Shown: positions 6,311-13,805 of the stretch, piece by piece
How positions within the stretch are numbered: position 1 is the first letter of the stretch
Layout: the number at the start of each line of letters is the position of its first letter
The notes under the pieces: generated by a model
The model's database searches: none
What the model saw: the letters and a program-made list of their open reading frames with translations, nothing else
Told to the model about the DNA's origin: nothing
Source of the DNA: an uncultured bacterium
Lineage (GTDB): Bacteria > Patescibacteriota > Patescibacteriia > UBA1558 > GWA2-36-10
Direction of reading: 5' to 3'
DNA: 16,522 nt
Assembly: GCA_937912185.1 (NCBI GenBank)
Contig: CALDOH010000083.1
Location: 1-16,522 of the forward strand
Program-made: the position numbers and the translations under genes

Positions 6311-7916
6311 GACTAAAAATATTGATCAAAATTTAATTGAAGAAATTTTACTGGAACTACTGCAGAAAAACTGTTCCAGTGAGCTTGAATTTATCCGGGC
6401 ATCACGCCAGGCTTTTTCAGCCCGCAAAATGGTCCCAGTATCTAAAGCTAAGTTAATTGTAGCATATAAAAATCTGATAAAAAAGGGCAAAATTAAGGAG
6501 GACAAGAACTTTGCTAAATTACTAACAAAAAGAGCAGTTCGTACTTTGTCTGGTGTTTCGGTCATTACTGTCCTGTCCAAGCCCTTTACCTGCCCTGGTA
6601 AGTGCGTCTATTGTCCCCTAGAGCCTGATATGCCCAAAAGCTACCTTTCCAACGAGCCGGCTGCTGCTCGCGCCAAAATGAACCTATTTGACCCAATCCG
6701 TCAGGTCAATATGCGTGTTCAGGCGCTACTAAACAACGGCCACCAAGTCGACAAACTTGAGGTCTTGGTCCTAGGTGGAACTTGGTCATTTTACCCTGTA
6801 GAATATCAAGATGAATTCATCCGTGATTTATTTTATGCAGCCAATACTTTTGATGAAGAACAAAAAAGGGCCCCCCTATCATTAGAAGAAGAACAAAATA
6901 TAAATGAAACTGCTAGATATAAAATTATTGGTCTGACTCTAGAGACTAGACCAGACTATATCAATGAAGAAGAAATAAAGAGGCTTAGGCGCCTCGGTTG
7001 TACTCGTGTACAAATTGGTGTTCAACATACTGATAATAAAATTTTAGAACTAATAAATCGTGGCCATGACATTGAAGAGAGTATCCACGCTACCAAACTT
7101 CTTAAGGAAGCTGGTCTTAAGGTAGACCAACACTATATGCCAGACTTACCCGGATCTACACCAGCCAAAGATCTAAAAATGTTTGAGTATGTATATTCGT
7201 CACCAGATCTACAACCAGACCAAATAAAAATATACCCCTGCGTAGTCAATGAGTATGCTCCGCTCTATCGTTGGTATGAGCAGGGCAAATACAAACCCTA
7301 TTCTGAAAAAGATTTAATGGAGCTTTTACTTAGTGTAAAAAAAATTACTCCCCCCTGGGTCAGAATCAATCGCCTGATCAGAGACATACCTGAAGAAAGT
7401 ATTGTTGCTGGCAACAAAATCACCAACCTCCGTCAGTACCTACAAGTTGAGATGAAAAAACGAGGACAGCAGTGCAAATGTATCCGCTGTCGGGAAGTCC
7501 GCAGCGACCTTGTCGAAAAACCCAAGCTAGTCAAACGAGAATATCCAGCCTCAGATGGTCAAGAAATTTTCCTGAGTTTTGAATCAGCTGACGAAAAAAC
7601 AATCTATGCCTTCCTCAGACTTAGATTTAATGAAGACCCTAAAAAAAATATCTTTCCTGAACTAAAAAATGCCTCTCTAGTAAGAGAACTACACGTCTAC
7701 GGTCAGATGATACCAGTCTATAACGAGGCTGTTGATGATGAGATCAGCCAAGCCCAACATTTAGGACTAGGCAAAAAACTAATGTTAGAAGCAGAAAAAA
7801 TAACTAAAGAAAATGGTCTAAGTAGAGTGGCGGTTATCTCTGGTATTGGCGTCCGAGGATACTATCGCAAACTAGGCTACACACTTGAAGGTACCTATAT
7901 GACCAAAGAGCTCTAA
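6309..7916 (+). CDS. elp3: Elp3-type tRNA U34 carboxymethyltransferase (radical SAM + GNAT)
   Basis: A full-length 535-residue Elp3. Elp3 uses acetyl-CoA and SAM radical chemistry to build cm5U at the wobble uridine of tRNA. The N-terminal tRNA-binding region (about 1-85) is basic. The radical SAM cluster motif is CPGKCVYCP with Cys95, Cys99 and Cys102, followed by the Elp3 segment SNEPAAARAKMN (114-125), LVLGGTWS (153-160) and LTLETRPDYI (209-218). A Zn-type cysteine group is at CKCIRC (389-394). The C-terminal GNAT domain has QHLGLGKKL (483-491) for acetyl-CoA and GYYRKLGY (517-524). Most bacteria instead use MnmE/MnmG at U34, and stand-alone Elp3 is typical of archaea and a minority of bacteria. 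The start shares CATG with the Trm9-like gene, so its promoter must lie inside that gene. Intact. Confidence 0.93.
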   Translation: MTKNIDQNLIEEILLELLQKNCSSELEFIRASRQAFSARKMVPVSKAKLIVAYKNLIKKGKIKEDKNFAKLLTKRAVRTLSGVSVITVLSKPFTCPGKCVYCPLEPDMPKSYLSNEPAAARAKMNLFDPIRQVNMRVQALLNNGHQVDKLEVLVLGGTWSFYPVEYQDEFIRDLFYAANTFDEEQKRAPLSLEEEQNINETARYKIIGLTLETRPDYINEEEIKRLRRLGCTRVQIGVQHTDNKILELINRGHDIEESIHATKLLKEAGLKVDQHYMPDLPGSTPAKDLKMFEYVYSSPDLQPDQIKIYPCVVNEYAPLYRWYEQGKYKPYSEKDLMELLLSVKKITPPWVRINRLIRDIPEESIVAGNKITNLRQYLQVEMKKRGQQCKCIRCREVRSDLVEKPKLVKREYPASDGQEIFLSFESADEKTIYAFLRLRFNEDPKKNIFPELKNASLVRELHVYGQMIPVYNEAVDDEISQAQHLGLGKKLMLEAEKITKENGLSRVAVISGIGVRGYYRKLGYTLEGTYMTKEL

Positions 7917-7946
7917 TTGACAATAATACTTTAATATAGTTAAGAT
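7917..7946 (+). promoter_or_regulatory. Promoter of the helix-turn-helix gene
   Basis: A consensus TTGACA (7917-7922) starts on the base after the elp3 TAA stop. TAAGAT (7941-7946) follows after 18 nt. Transcription would begin near 7953, leaving a leader of about 46 nt that carries the Shine-Dalgarno at 7986-7992. Confidence 0.65.
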
Positions 7947-7985
7947 ACAAACGAAACGATCTTTCTAGCGTCCTACTTCACTAAC

Positions 7986-7992
7986 AGGGAGG
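7986..7992 (+). promoter_or_regulatory. Strong Shine-Dalgarno setting a TTG start
   Basis: AGGGAGG is 6 nt upstream of the TTG at 7999-8001, and there is no in-frame ATG until codon 71. It resembles the site at 56-62 before the other TTG-initiated gene. Confidence 0.85.
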
Positions 7993-7998
7993 TTAATT

Positions 7999-8703
7999 TT
8001 GGCCGATAAAGCGACAATCCAGCTATACCGTGCTGACGGGAAACTAGGAGTTGATTTTGACTCCCCTCAAACCCTATCTAAATTTCTAGCCTTCATCAGG
8101 TGGTCAAAAAACACACGCAGCAGCGTGTATATACCCATACTTGAAAATGGGGGCGTCATCCCCCGAGAAGATCCTAAGTTCCAGGCTCTACTTAAGAGAC
8201 TGGGCATTATGGATTTTGATATTCCAAACAACCTACGAGCTGTTTTTCTGGTCGATTTCCTTCAATTTGAAAGGAGTCTCGCGATGGATTTGACATGGTG
8301 GGAAAGAATTCCCCGTGATCGTAAGGTCGATTTCCAGACCTATCTGGAAAAACGGCAGATCCCTCAGATCAGCGACGATCGCCAGACAACCCGTGAACGG
8401 GAGCTGATCAAGCTGGTCATCCTACCCCTACTCCAGGCTGATGGAGAATTCAATCCCTACAACGTGGAGATCGAGCTAGCCCAAGCCTGGGACATGACGG
8501 TGGGCCAGATGCTGACCAAGTTCCACGATCTGTGGCTGGAGATGGTTCGTTTGTGGACGGTCCGAGAGGTTGCCAAACACCTCGGCAAGAAACCACGAAC
8601 CATCCAGAACTGGGCCAGTACTGGCCAGCTCTTTGGTGAAAAAGGACGCCGCGGTCACTGGTACTTCACCCACGAAGTACTGATCGACTACGAAGCGGCC
8701 TAG
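7999..8703 (+). CDS. Helix-turn-helix domain protein, MerR/excisionase-like C-terminus
   Basis: A 234-residue soluble protein. The C-terminal 45 residues (about 186-230) read WTVREVAKHLGKKPRTIQNW, then a basic wing (GEKGRRGHWYF) and HEVLIDY. That is the layout of HTH_17/MerR-like winged helix domains in excisionases and small regulators. The N-terminal 180 residues match nothing I recognise; they are mixed alpha/beta without membrane segments, with a charged stretch at 105-140. The gene starts with TTG behind a strong Shine-Dalgarno, ends in TAG and is clearly richer in G+C (36 of 60 bases at 8461-8520 against 18 of 60 at 9241-9300 in glyA). It is monocistronic, with its own promoter and terminator. 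DNA binding is likely. Regulator, recombination factor or nucleoid protein cannot be distinguished. Confidence 0.8.
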   Translation: MADKATIQLYRADGKLGVDFDSPQTLSKFLAFIRWSKNTRSSVYIPILENGGVIPREDPKFQALLKRLGIMDFDIPNNLRAVFLVDFLQFERSLAMDLTWWERIPRDRKVDFQTYLEKRQIPQISDDRQTTRERELIKLVILPLLQADGEFNPYNVEIELAQAWDMTVGQMLTKFHDLWLEMVRLWTVREVAKHLGKKPRTIQNWASTGQLFGEKGRRGHWYFTHEVLIDYEAA

Positions 8704-8709
8704 TGTATC

Positions 8710-8732
8710 GACCGAGTTTACTCGGTCTTTTT
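8710..8732 (+). terminator. Rho-independent terminator of the helix-turn-helix gene
   Basis: GACCGAG, loop TTTA, CTCGGTC form a perfect 7-bp hairpin followed directly by TTTTT. It starts 6 nt after the TAG stop. Confidence 0.9.
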
Positions 8733-8739
8733 ATTATAC

Positions 8740-8767
8740 TTGATTGTCGGCCCAAATGTGCTAAACT
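8740..8767 (+). promoter_or_regulatory. Promoter of glyA
   Basis: TTGATT (8740-8745) and TAAACT (8762-8767) are spaced by 16 nt. TG followed by one base precedes the -10, giving an extended -10 (TGCTAAACT). It leaves a leader of about 23 nt with no Shine-Dalgarno. Confidence 0.5.
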
Positions 8768-8796
8768 AAATATCGTATTATTAAAACTACAAATAC

Positions 8797-10059
8797 ATGC
8801 CAAAGCTAGAAAATATTGACGCTGAGATATCCGAAATATTAAATAAAGAACTAGATAGACAAAGACAAGGCGCTGAAATGATTGCTTCAGAAAACTTTGT
8901 ATCATCAGCCATTCTTGAGGTTGCTGGCTCAGTACTAACCAATAAGTATGCTGAAGGCTATCCTAACAAAAGATACTATGGTGGCAATGAATTTATCGAC
9001 CAATCAGAACAACTAGCTATTGATAGAGCCAAGAAACTCTTTGGCGCCGAGCACGCCAATGTTCAACCACACGCCGGCTCTCAAGCCAACATGGAAGCCT
9101 ACTTTGCCTTAGCTGAGCTAGGTGATACCATCTTAGGATTTTCACTAGACCATGGCGGACATTTGACTCACGGCCACTCAGTGAATTTTTCTGGAAAATT
9201 TTATAACTTTGTTCACTATGGTGTAGACAAAGAAAAAGAATTGATTGACATGGATCAAGTCAGAAACTTGGCTAGAAAACACAAACCAAAAATTATTTTA
9301 GCTGGGGCCTCTGCCTATTCAAGAAGTATTGATTTTGTACCCTTTGCTGAAATTGCCAAAGAGGTCGGAGCATATCTGATGGTAGATATGGCACATATCG
9401 CTGGACTGGTTGCCGCTGGACTACATCCCGACCCAGTCCCTTACGCCGATGTTGTCACTACTACCACCCACAAAACCCTGCGTGGTCCACGGGGAGCTAT
9501 GATACTTTCCAGGACAGAAGACCGACTCAGACCGGCTGACAAAAAAAACTTAGCTAGAAAAATCGACTCAGCGGTTTTCCCTGGTATGCAAGGTGGTCCC
9601 CTAGAACATATCATTGCTGCTAAGGCCGTTGCCTTTGGCGAGGCTCTCAAACCAGAATTTAAAACTTACCAAGCGCAAGTTATAAAAAATTGTAAAACAC
9701 TGGAAAACAATTTCCGTGAAGCTGGCATCCGTATGGTCTCCGATGGTACTGACAACCACTTACTAATGATTGATGTCAGCACTATAGGTCTTGATGGTAA
9801 AGAGGCTGAAACCTTACTTGATAAAGTAAATATTTTTACCAACAAAAATATGATCCCGTTTGATAAGGGCACTCCTGTCAGACCCTCTGGTATTAGACTT
9901 GGCACCGCTGCCCTAACTACTCGCGGTCTCAAAGAGCCAGAAATAGAGTTGATTGCCTCTATTATGATAAAAACCTTAAAAGAAAAAAAAGCCACTAAAG
10001 AAAGTAAAGAAAAAATAATTGAGCTCATGAAACAATTTGAGCTTTATCCTGAATTATAA
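8797..10059 (+). CDS. glyA: Serine hydroxymethyltransferase
   Basis: This PLP-dependent cytoplasmic enzyme converts serine and tetrahydrofolate to glycine and 5,10-methylene-tetrahydrofolate. Its 420 residues match the family. Hallmarks are [12 protein letters not shown] (29-40), [15 protein letters not shown] (49-63), [11 protein letters not shown] (88-98), the PLP aspartate region VDMAHIAGL (196-204), and the PLP lysine Lys226 in [13 protein letters not shown]. The C-terminal [15 protein letters not shown] segment is intact. It is probably cotranscribed with folD, 87 nt downstream across a palindromic element without a T-run. The pair makes and interconverts one-carbon folates. The gene appears complete; no unusual residues were noticed. 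Confidence 0.98.
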   Translation: MPKLENIDAEISEILNKELDRQRQGAEMIASENFVSSAILEVAGSVLTNKYAEGYPNKRYYGGNEFIDQSEQLAIDRAKKLFGAEHANVQPHAGSQANMEAYFALAELGDTILGFSLDHGGHLTHGHSVNFSGKFYNFVHYGVDKEKELIDMDQVRNLARKHKPKIILAGASAYSRSIDFVPFAEIAKEVGAYLMVDMAHIAGLVAAGLHPDPVPYADVVTTTTHKTLRGPRGAMILSRTEDRLRPADKKNLARKIDSAVFPGMQGGPLEHIIAAKAVAFGEALKPEFKTYQAQVIKNCKTLENNFREAGIRMVSDGTDNHLLMIDVSTIGLDGKEAETLLDKVNIFTNKNMIPFDKGTPVRPSGIRLGTAALTTRGLKEPEIELIASIMIKTLKEKKATKESKEKIIELMKQFELYPEL

Positions 10060-10063
10060 TCAT

Positions 10064-10137
10064 TTGTCACTCTGGAACGCAGTGATAGAGTCTAAAAGTT
10101 TCTAGATTCTATCGGCCTTCGGCCTCCAGAATGACAA
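10064..10137. repeat. Intercistronic palindromic element between glyA and folD
   Basis: Outer arms TTGTCACTCTGGA (10064-10076) and TCCAGAATGACAA (10125-10137) pair at 12 of 13 positions. Inside are two hairpins: GATAGAGTCTA with TAGATTCTATC (10084-10113, 10 Watson-Crick pairs and one G-U in RNA), and GGCC-TTC-GGCC (10114-10124). The predicted RNA is again a three-way junction of about 74 nt, like the element at 1451-1522 but of unrelated sequence. No T-run follows, so it is more likely a dispersed element or mRNA-processing/stability structure than a full terminator. Confidence 0.8.
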
Positions 10138-10146
10138 TTCAAAACT

Positions 10147-10974
10147 ATGGAAAAAATAATCAACGGTCGCGCTTTAGCCCGAAAAATACGACAAGAAATA
10201 AAAGAAGAAATATATAGCAAACACCTGAGGCCTAGTTTGGCTGTTGTTTTGGTTGGTGAGGATCCAGCTTCACAACTATACGTTGGTCTCAAAAAAAGAG
10301 CCTGCCAAGAAGTAGGGATTGATTTTCATGAATACCTATTGGCTGAAAATTCTAGTGCTAAACAAGTTTTAGAAGTAATTAATTTTTTAAATAAAGATGA
10401 AACAGTGGATGCTATCTTGATCCAATTACCCCTACCTGAACACTTAGACGCCGATGAAATCATTTTTGCTATGGATCCCAAAAAAGACGTCGATGGTTTC
10501 CATCCAAGTAGTATTAAAAATTTTTTAGATAACCAATCTAGCTTTGTCCCTGGCCTAGCTCTAGGTATTTACAAGCTAATTGCTAGTACCGAAGAAAACT
10601 TAGCAAACAAAAAAGCGACTATTGTCGCTAAAAGTAATATTCTCTATCAACCAGTAGCCAAGCTTCTAAATGACCAAGGAGTTACTACTACCATTGTTCA
10701 TCCTGGTGACAAAGATTTGACTAATAGATGCCAAGAGGCTGATATTTTGATTTCTGCCTGTGGTAAGGCTTTTTTTATCACCGCTGACTTAGTCAAAGAT
10801 GGGGCTACTGTCATTGATGTTGGTACCAATCAAGTTGGCGACCACACCGTTGGTGATGTAGATTATTCGGCAGTATTTTCTAAGGTAAAATATATTACCC
10901 CTGTTCCTGGCGGAGTAGGTCCAATGACTGTCGCGATGTTGCTTTATAATGCTTTGAGGTTGACCGAGGATTAA
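10147..10974 (+). CDS. folD: Bifunctional methylene-THF dehydrogenase/methenyl-THF cyclohydrolase
   Basis: FolD oxidises 5,10-methylene-THF with NAD(P) and hydrolyses the methenyl product to 10-formyl-THF in the cytoplasm. At 275 residues it is family length. The catalytic YVxxK is Tyr45-Lys49 inside VGEDPASQLYVGLKKRAC, with QLPLPEHL (93-100), KDVDGFHP (113-120) and the C-terminal TPVPGGVGPMT (251-261). Two motifs are unusual: the usual PCTPxG is VPGLALG (134-140), and the NADP-loop G(R/A)SxxVGxP is AKSNILYQP (161-169). Cofactor preference may therefore differ from standard FolD. It follows glyA and its stop overlaps, by 4 nt, the stop of the convergent exonuclease gene, with no terminator between. 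The start ATG at 10147 has no Shine-Dalgarno. Confidence 0.94.
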   Translation: MEKIINGRALARKIRQEIKEEIYSKHLRPSLAVVLVGEDPASQLYVGLKKRACQEVGIDFHEYLLAENSSAKQVLEVINFLNKDETVDAILIQLPLPEHLDADEIIFAMDPKKDVDGFHPSSIKNFLDNQSSFVPGLALGIYKLIASTEENLANKKATIVAKSNILYQPVAKLLNDQGVTTTIVHPGDKDLTNRCQEADILISACGKAFFITADLVKDGATVIDVGTNQVGDHTVGDVDYSAVFSKVKYITPVPGGVGPMTVAMLLYNALRLTED

Positions 10975-11756
10975 ATCAAAGTATTTTGCCAAGAGTCCAT
11001 CTTGCCAGCCGTTTTGGCTGTTTTTATTTTATCTATATCAAACACCCTGACTGCTCCCCTAAGGTGACAAAATGCTTTTACTTTATTACCCGTTATTCTC
11101 TGCACGTCAATTTTGCGATTGGTAGTCTGACCCTTCTCGTCAATATAATCTATTTCTAATTGTTCTCCCCTATCCAGTGCATCATGGACCCTTTGCTCGA
11201 CTGTGTTGGCACTACCATTGGCCCAACGGGCCACGATCTTTTCTTTAACACCCGAATTGGTATACCAGATATGTCCATGCTCCTTGCCGTAGTCATAGAC
11301 CTCTTTGGTGACCTTAACATCGTCCAAACAATACTTAATCAAATTATCCCAATCATTATTACGAAGATACATAATAGCGTCTAGGCCACTACCAGACTTG
11401 CCGTAGCCCAAAGTGCTCATGGCTACAGACTCCAATTTGAGCCTATGACCCAGGGCATGAACCACTTCTTCCAAAATATCTAAGTGAGGAATGGTTGATA
11501 AATCAAAATCTTTAAAATATGGCTGGAGAACTACATTGTCAAAACTTTTACTATTGAAACCAATCAATAATTCTGTATTTTTGAGAACCTCCAAGAGTTC
11601 ATCAAACTCCTCTTTTTTAAAAGCGCGGTATTTATCTTTATTATAAGAATAAACACCTACTACAGAGACGCCTAGTTTGTGATTATTATGATGACCGCCT
11701 ACTTCATCAAAGGTTCTTTCAGTTTCTAAATCAAATACTATTTTATCTTTTTCCAT
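10971..11756 (-). CDS. DEDD-type exonuclease (YprB-like) fused to a WYL-like domain
   Basis: A 261-residue protein with two parts. Residues 5-160 form an RNase H-like 3'-5' exonuclease domain: motif I FDLET (Asp9, Glu11), motif II IGFNSKSFDN (Asp73), and motif III YCLDD (Tyr142, Asp146), i.e. a DEDDy arrangement like the YprB/RNase_H_2 family. Residues about 187-247 (LEIDYIDEKGQTTNRK, then VKAFCHLRGAVRVFDIDKI) resemble a WYL domain, a ligand- or nucleic-acid-sensing fold, with the WYL tripeptide itself degenerate. It is the last gene of the minus-strand operon, 30 nt after the UvrD/PcrA-type helicase, suggesting DNA repair together with it. RNA as substrate is possible. The exonuclease half is more certain than the WYL half. 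Confidence 0.82.
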   Translation of the reverse strand: MEKDKIVFDLETERTFDEVGGHHNNHKLGVSVVGVYSYNKDKYRAFKKEEFDELLEVLKNTELLIGFNSKSFDNVVLQPYFKDFDLSTIPHLDILEEVVHALGHRLKLESVAMSTLGYGKSGSGLDAIMYLRNNDWDNLIKYCLDDVKVTKEVYDYGKEHGHIWYTNSGVKEKIVARWANGSANTVEQRVHDALDRGEQLEIDYIDEKGQTTNRKIDVQRITGNKVKAFCHLRGAVRVFDIDKIKTAKTAGKMDSWQNTLI

Positions 11757-11786
11757 ATGTCCAATATTATAATAAATTTAAAAATT

Positions 11787-13805
11787 TTACCAATCACTGG
11801 CATCAGGCAAAAATCCATTGTCGTCACTCTCTTTATAATCTTCATCTACTACATACTCTACACCATCTGAAGCATAAGTAACACCGCGGGAAAGCTCATT
11901 GTGCTGAAAGAGATTACTATCTAAATCAACAATAAAAGGCGAAGCCTTCAAACTCTTGTGCCCATCATAGCGAAACATAGACAAAGGATAGGTTAAATAC
12001 AGATATTTTTCTGCTCGAGTAGCTGCTACATAAAACAAACGACGTTCTTCCTCTTTCTCTTCTTCACGGACACATAGTGGATGGGGGAATGATTGATCCG
12101 TCATAGAAATGACAAAAACTGCATCCCATTCCAGACCTTTGGCCTGATGAATAGTTGAAAGTACAATGTTACCACCATCTTCTTGTCGGCCTTCTCGTCC
12201 AGAAAATGTTTCTTGCAAACTTATTTCATGTAAAAATAAATCTAGCGCCTCATATTCTGAGGCAAAAATTACCAACTGATCCAAATCATCCTGGCGCTGT
12301 CGATAATCAGTATATTTTTCAGATAAATAATCCCCATAAGGGTTAATTATGATATTCAATAATTTACCAACATTCTGCTCTTCGCTTCTTATCAGTCTGG
12401 TAAATATTTCCATGATCTTTGACCAACTATTTCCTGCCTTAGAGGCTAGTTCAATTTTCGAATCTGGCAATTCTTTGATATCTTTTATCTCAACAATTCG
12501 TCGATAAAGCTGTTGAGCTGTAACCGGTCCAATGCCCTCATACATTTCCAAAATTCTCAACCAAGCAACTTCATCTCTAAAATTGCCCAAAACTTTTAAG
12601 TAAGCCAAAACGTCTTTGACGTGAGCGCGCTCAAAAAATCTCAGCCCTCCTCTCATTTCATAGGCAATACCACGTTTGTTGAGCTCCATTTCTAAAGCCT
12701 GACTGTGGTGAGCTGCTCGAAATAAAACCGCAATCCCCTTGGCATTCATTCCACGATCAAGTAACTGATCAACTCTATCGGCTACAAACCAAGCTTCTTC
12801 TAGATTGCTACGCAGAGCTACTAACTCTGGACGCGTATGACTATCTTTGACTGCCTTAAGATTTTTTTTGAACTGATTGCCATTGTCGGCAATAATTTGG
12901 TTGGCTAAATTTAATATTTCTGGAGTAGAACGATAATTAGTTTCTAGCTTGTGTAGCTGACAATTTTTGAACTTATCTGGAAATTCCAAAATATTTCTAA
13001 TATCAGCTGCCCTAAAAGAATAAATACTCTGAGCGTCGTCACCGACCGCTAGAATATTTTTGTGTTCCCGAGATAAATTAAAAATAATCTCCGCTTGAAT
13101 CACATTGGTGTCCTGATATTCATCAACCAAGACATACTCCCACTTTTTGGCAAAAATTTTTGCCACATCCGGGTGAGCAGTTAACACTTTCCACTCCAAC
13201 AGCAAATCATCAAAGTCCAAAACATTTGATTCTTTTTTGCGACGTTTATACTCAGTGGCTACTTTTTCAAAATAAGCCAAAAGAGGTAACCATTCTGGAA
13301 ACTTATGTTCTAAACTTTCTTCAATGCTAATTTTAGAATTATTAGCAAAACTGATAGTTTCTCTCAGCAAAGCTGGAGCTGGTTTATTTTTGGCCGAAAT
13401 GTTTTTGAACAACTCTTTGCCGATAGTCTTGAACAATTTATCACTATCATCACGATCCAAAATAGTAAAATCTGACTGAATACCTATTTGCTTACCATAG
13501 ATTCTAAGTAATCGATTGGCTACTGAATGAAAAGTGCCGCCCCAAAGAGGAAATTTGTCATTATTTTTGATAGATAAAAGTTTCCTGACCCGCTCAATCA
13601 TTTCATTGGCAGCTTTATTGGTAAAGGTAAGTAATAATATTTTTTCTGGTCTTACTCCTTGCTCAATCAACCAAGCTGCTCGATAGACCAAAGTTCTAGT
13701 CTTACCAGAGCCAGCACCAGCCAAAACCAAATGAGGCCCATTACCAGCAGTAACGACCCCATATTGTTCTTTGTTTAACTCTTTTTTAAAATCAATCTTT
13801 TTCAT
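11787..13805 (-). CDS. UvrD/PcrA/Rep-family superfamily 1A DNA helicase
   Basis: A 672-residue ATP-dependent 3'-5' DNA helicase. Motifs occur in order: Q motif LNKEQ (10-14), Walker A AGAGSGKT (29-36), motif Ia LTFTNKAANEM (59-69), Walker B DEYQDTN (228-234), motif III GDDAQSIYSFRAAD (255-268), motif IV ETNYRST (288-294), motif V STIHQAKGLEWD (550-561), and motif VI ERRLFYVAATRA (587-598). It lacks RecB-type nuclease residues and ends in a short acidic tail (from about 655) instead of the longer C-terminal region of typical PcrA. Such enzymes act in nucleotide-excision and replication-fork repair. Its start overlaps the end of the GT-C gene by 14 nt, and the exonuclease gene follows 30 nt later. 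The IHQAKGLEWD version of motif V departs from the LHSAKGLEF form of classic UvrD/PcrA, so the orthologue name is left open. Confidence 0.94.
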   Translation of the reverse strand: MKKIDFKKELNKEQYGVVTAGNGPHLVLAGAGSGKTRTLVYRAAWLIEQGVRPEKILLLTFTNKAANEMIERVRKLLSIKNNDKFPLWGGTFHSVANRLLRIYGKQIGIQSDFTILDRDDSDKLFKTIGKELFKNISAKNKPAPALLRETISFANNSKISIEESLEHKFPEWLPLLAYFEKVATEYKRRKKESNVLDFDDLLLEWKVLTAHPDVAKIFAKKWEYVLVDEYQDTNVIQAEIIFNLSREHKNILAVGDDAQSIYSFRAADIRNILEFPDKFKNCQLHKLETNYRSTPEILNLANQIIADNGNQFKKNLKAVKDSHTRPELVALRSNLEEAWFVADRVDQLLDRGMNAKGIAVLFRAAHHSQALEMELNKRGIAYEMRGGLRFFERAHVKDVLAYLKVLGNFRDEVAWLRILEMYEGIGPVTAQQLYRRIVEIKDIKELPDSKIELASKAGNSWSKIMEIFTRLIRSEEQNVGKLLNIIINPYGDYLSEKYTDYRQRQDDLDQLVIFASEYEALDLFLHEISLQETFSGREGRQEDGGNIVLSTIHQAKGLEWDAVFVISMTDQSFPHPLCVREEEKEEERRLFYVAATRAEKYLYLTYPLSMFRYDGHKSLKASPFIVDLDSNLFQHNELSRGVTYASDGVEYVVDEDYKESDDNGFLPDASDW

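Noticed and set aside
9441..10028. Minus-strand open frames inside glyA
   Set aside because: They are shadows of a strongly conserved coding frame and show no independent motifs or start signals.
13792..13794. TGA as a recoded glycine codon (Gracilibacteria/SR1 code)
   Set aside because: All long genes lack in-frame TGA, and reading through this one reaches TAA after one further codon. The standard bacterial code explains the window.
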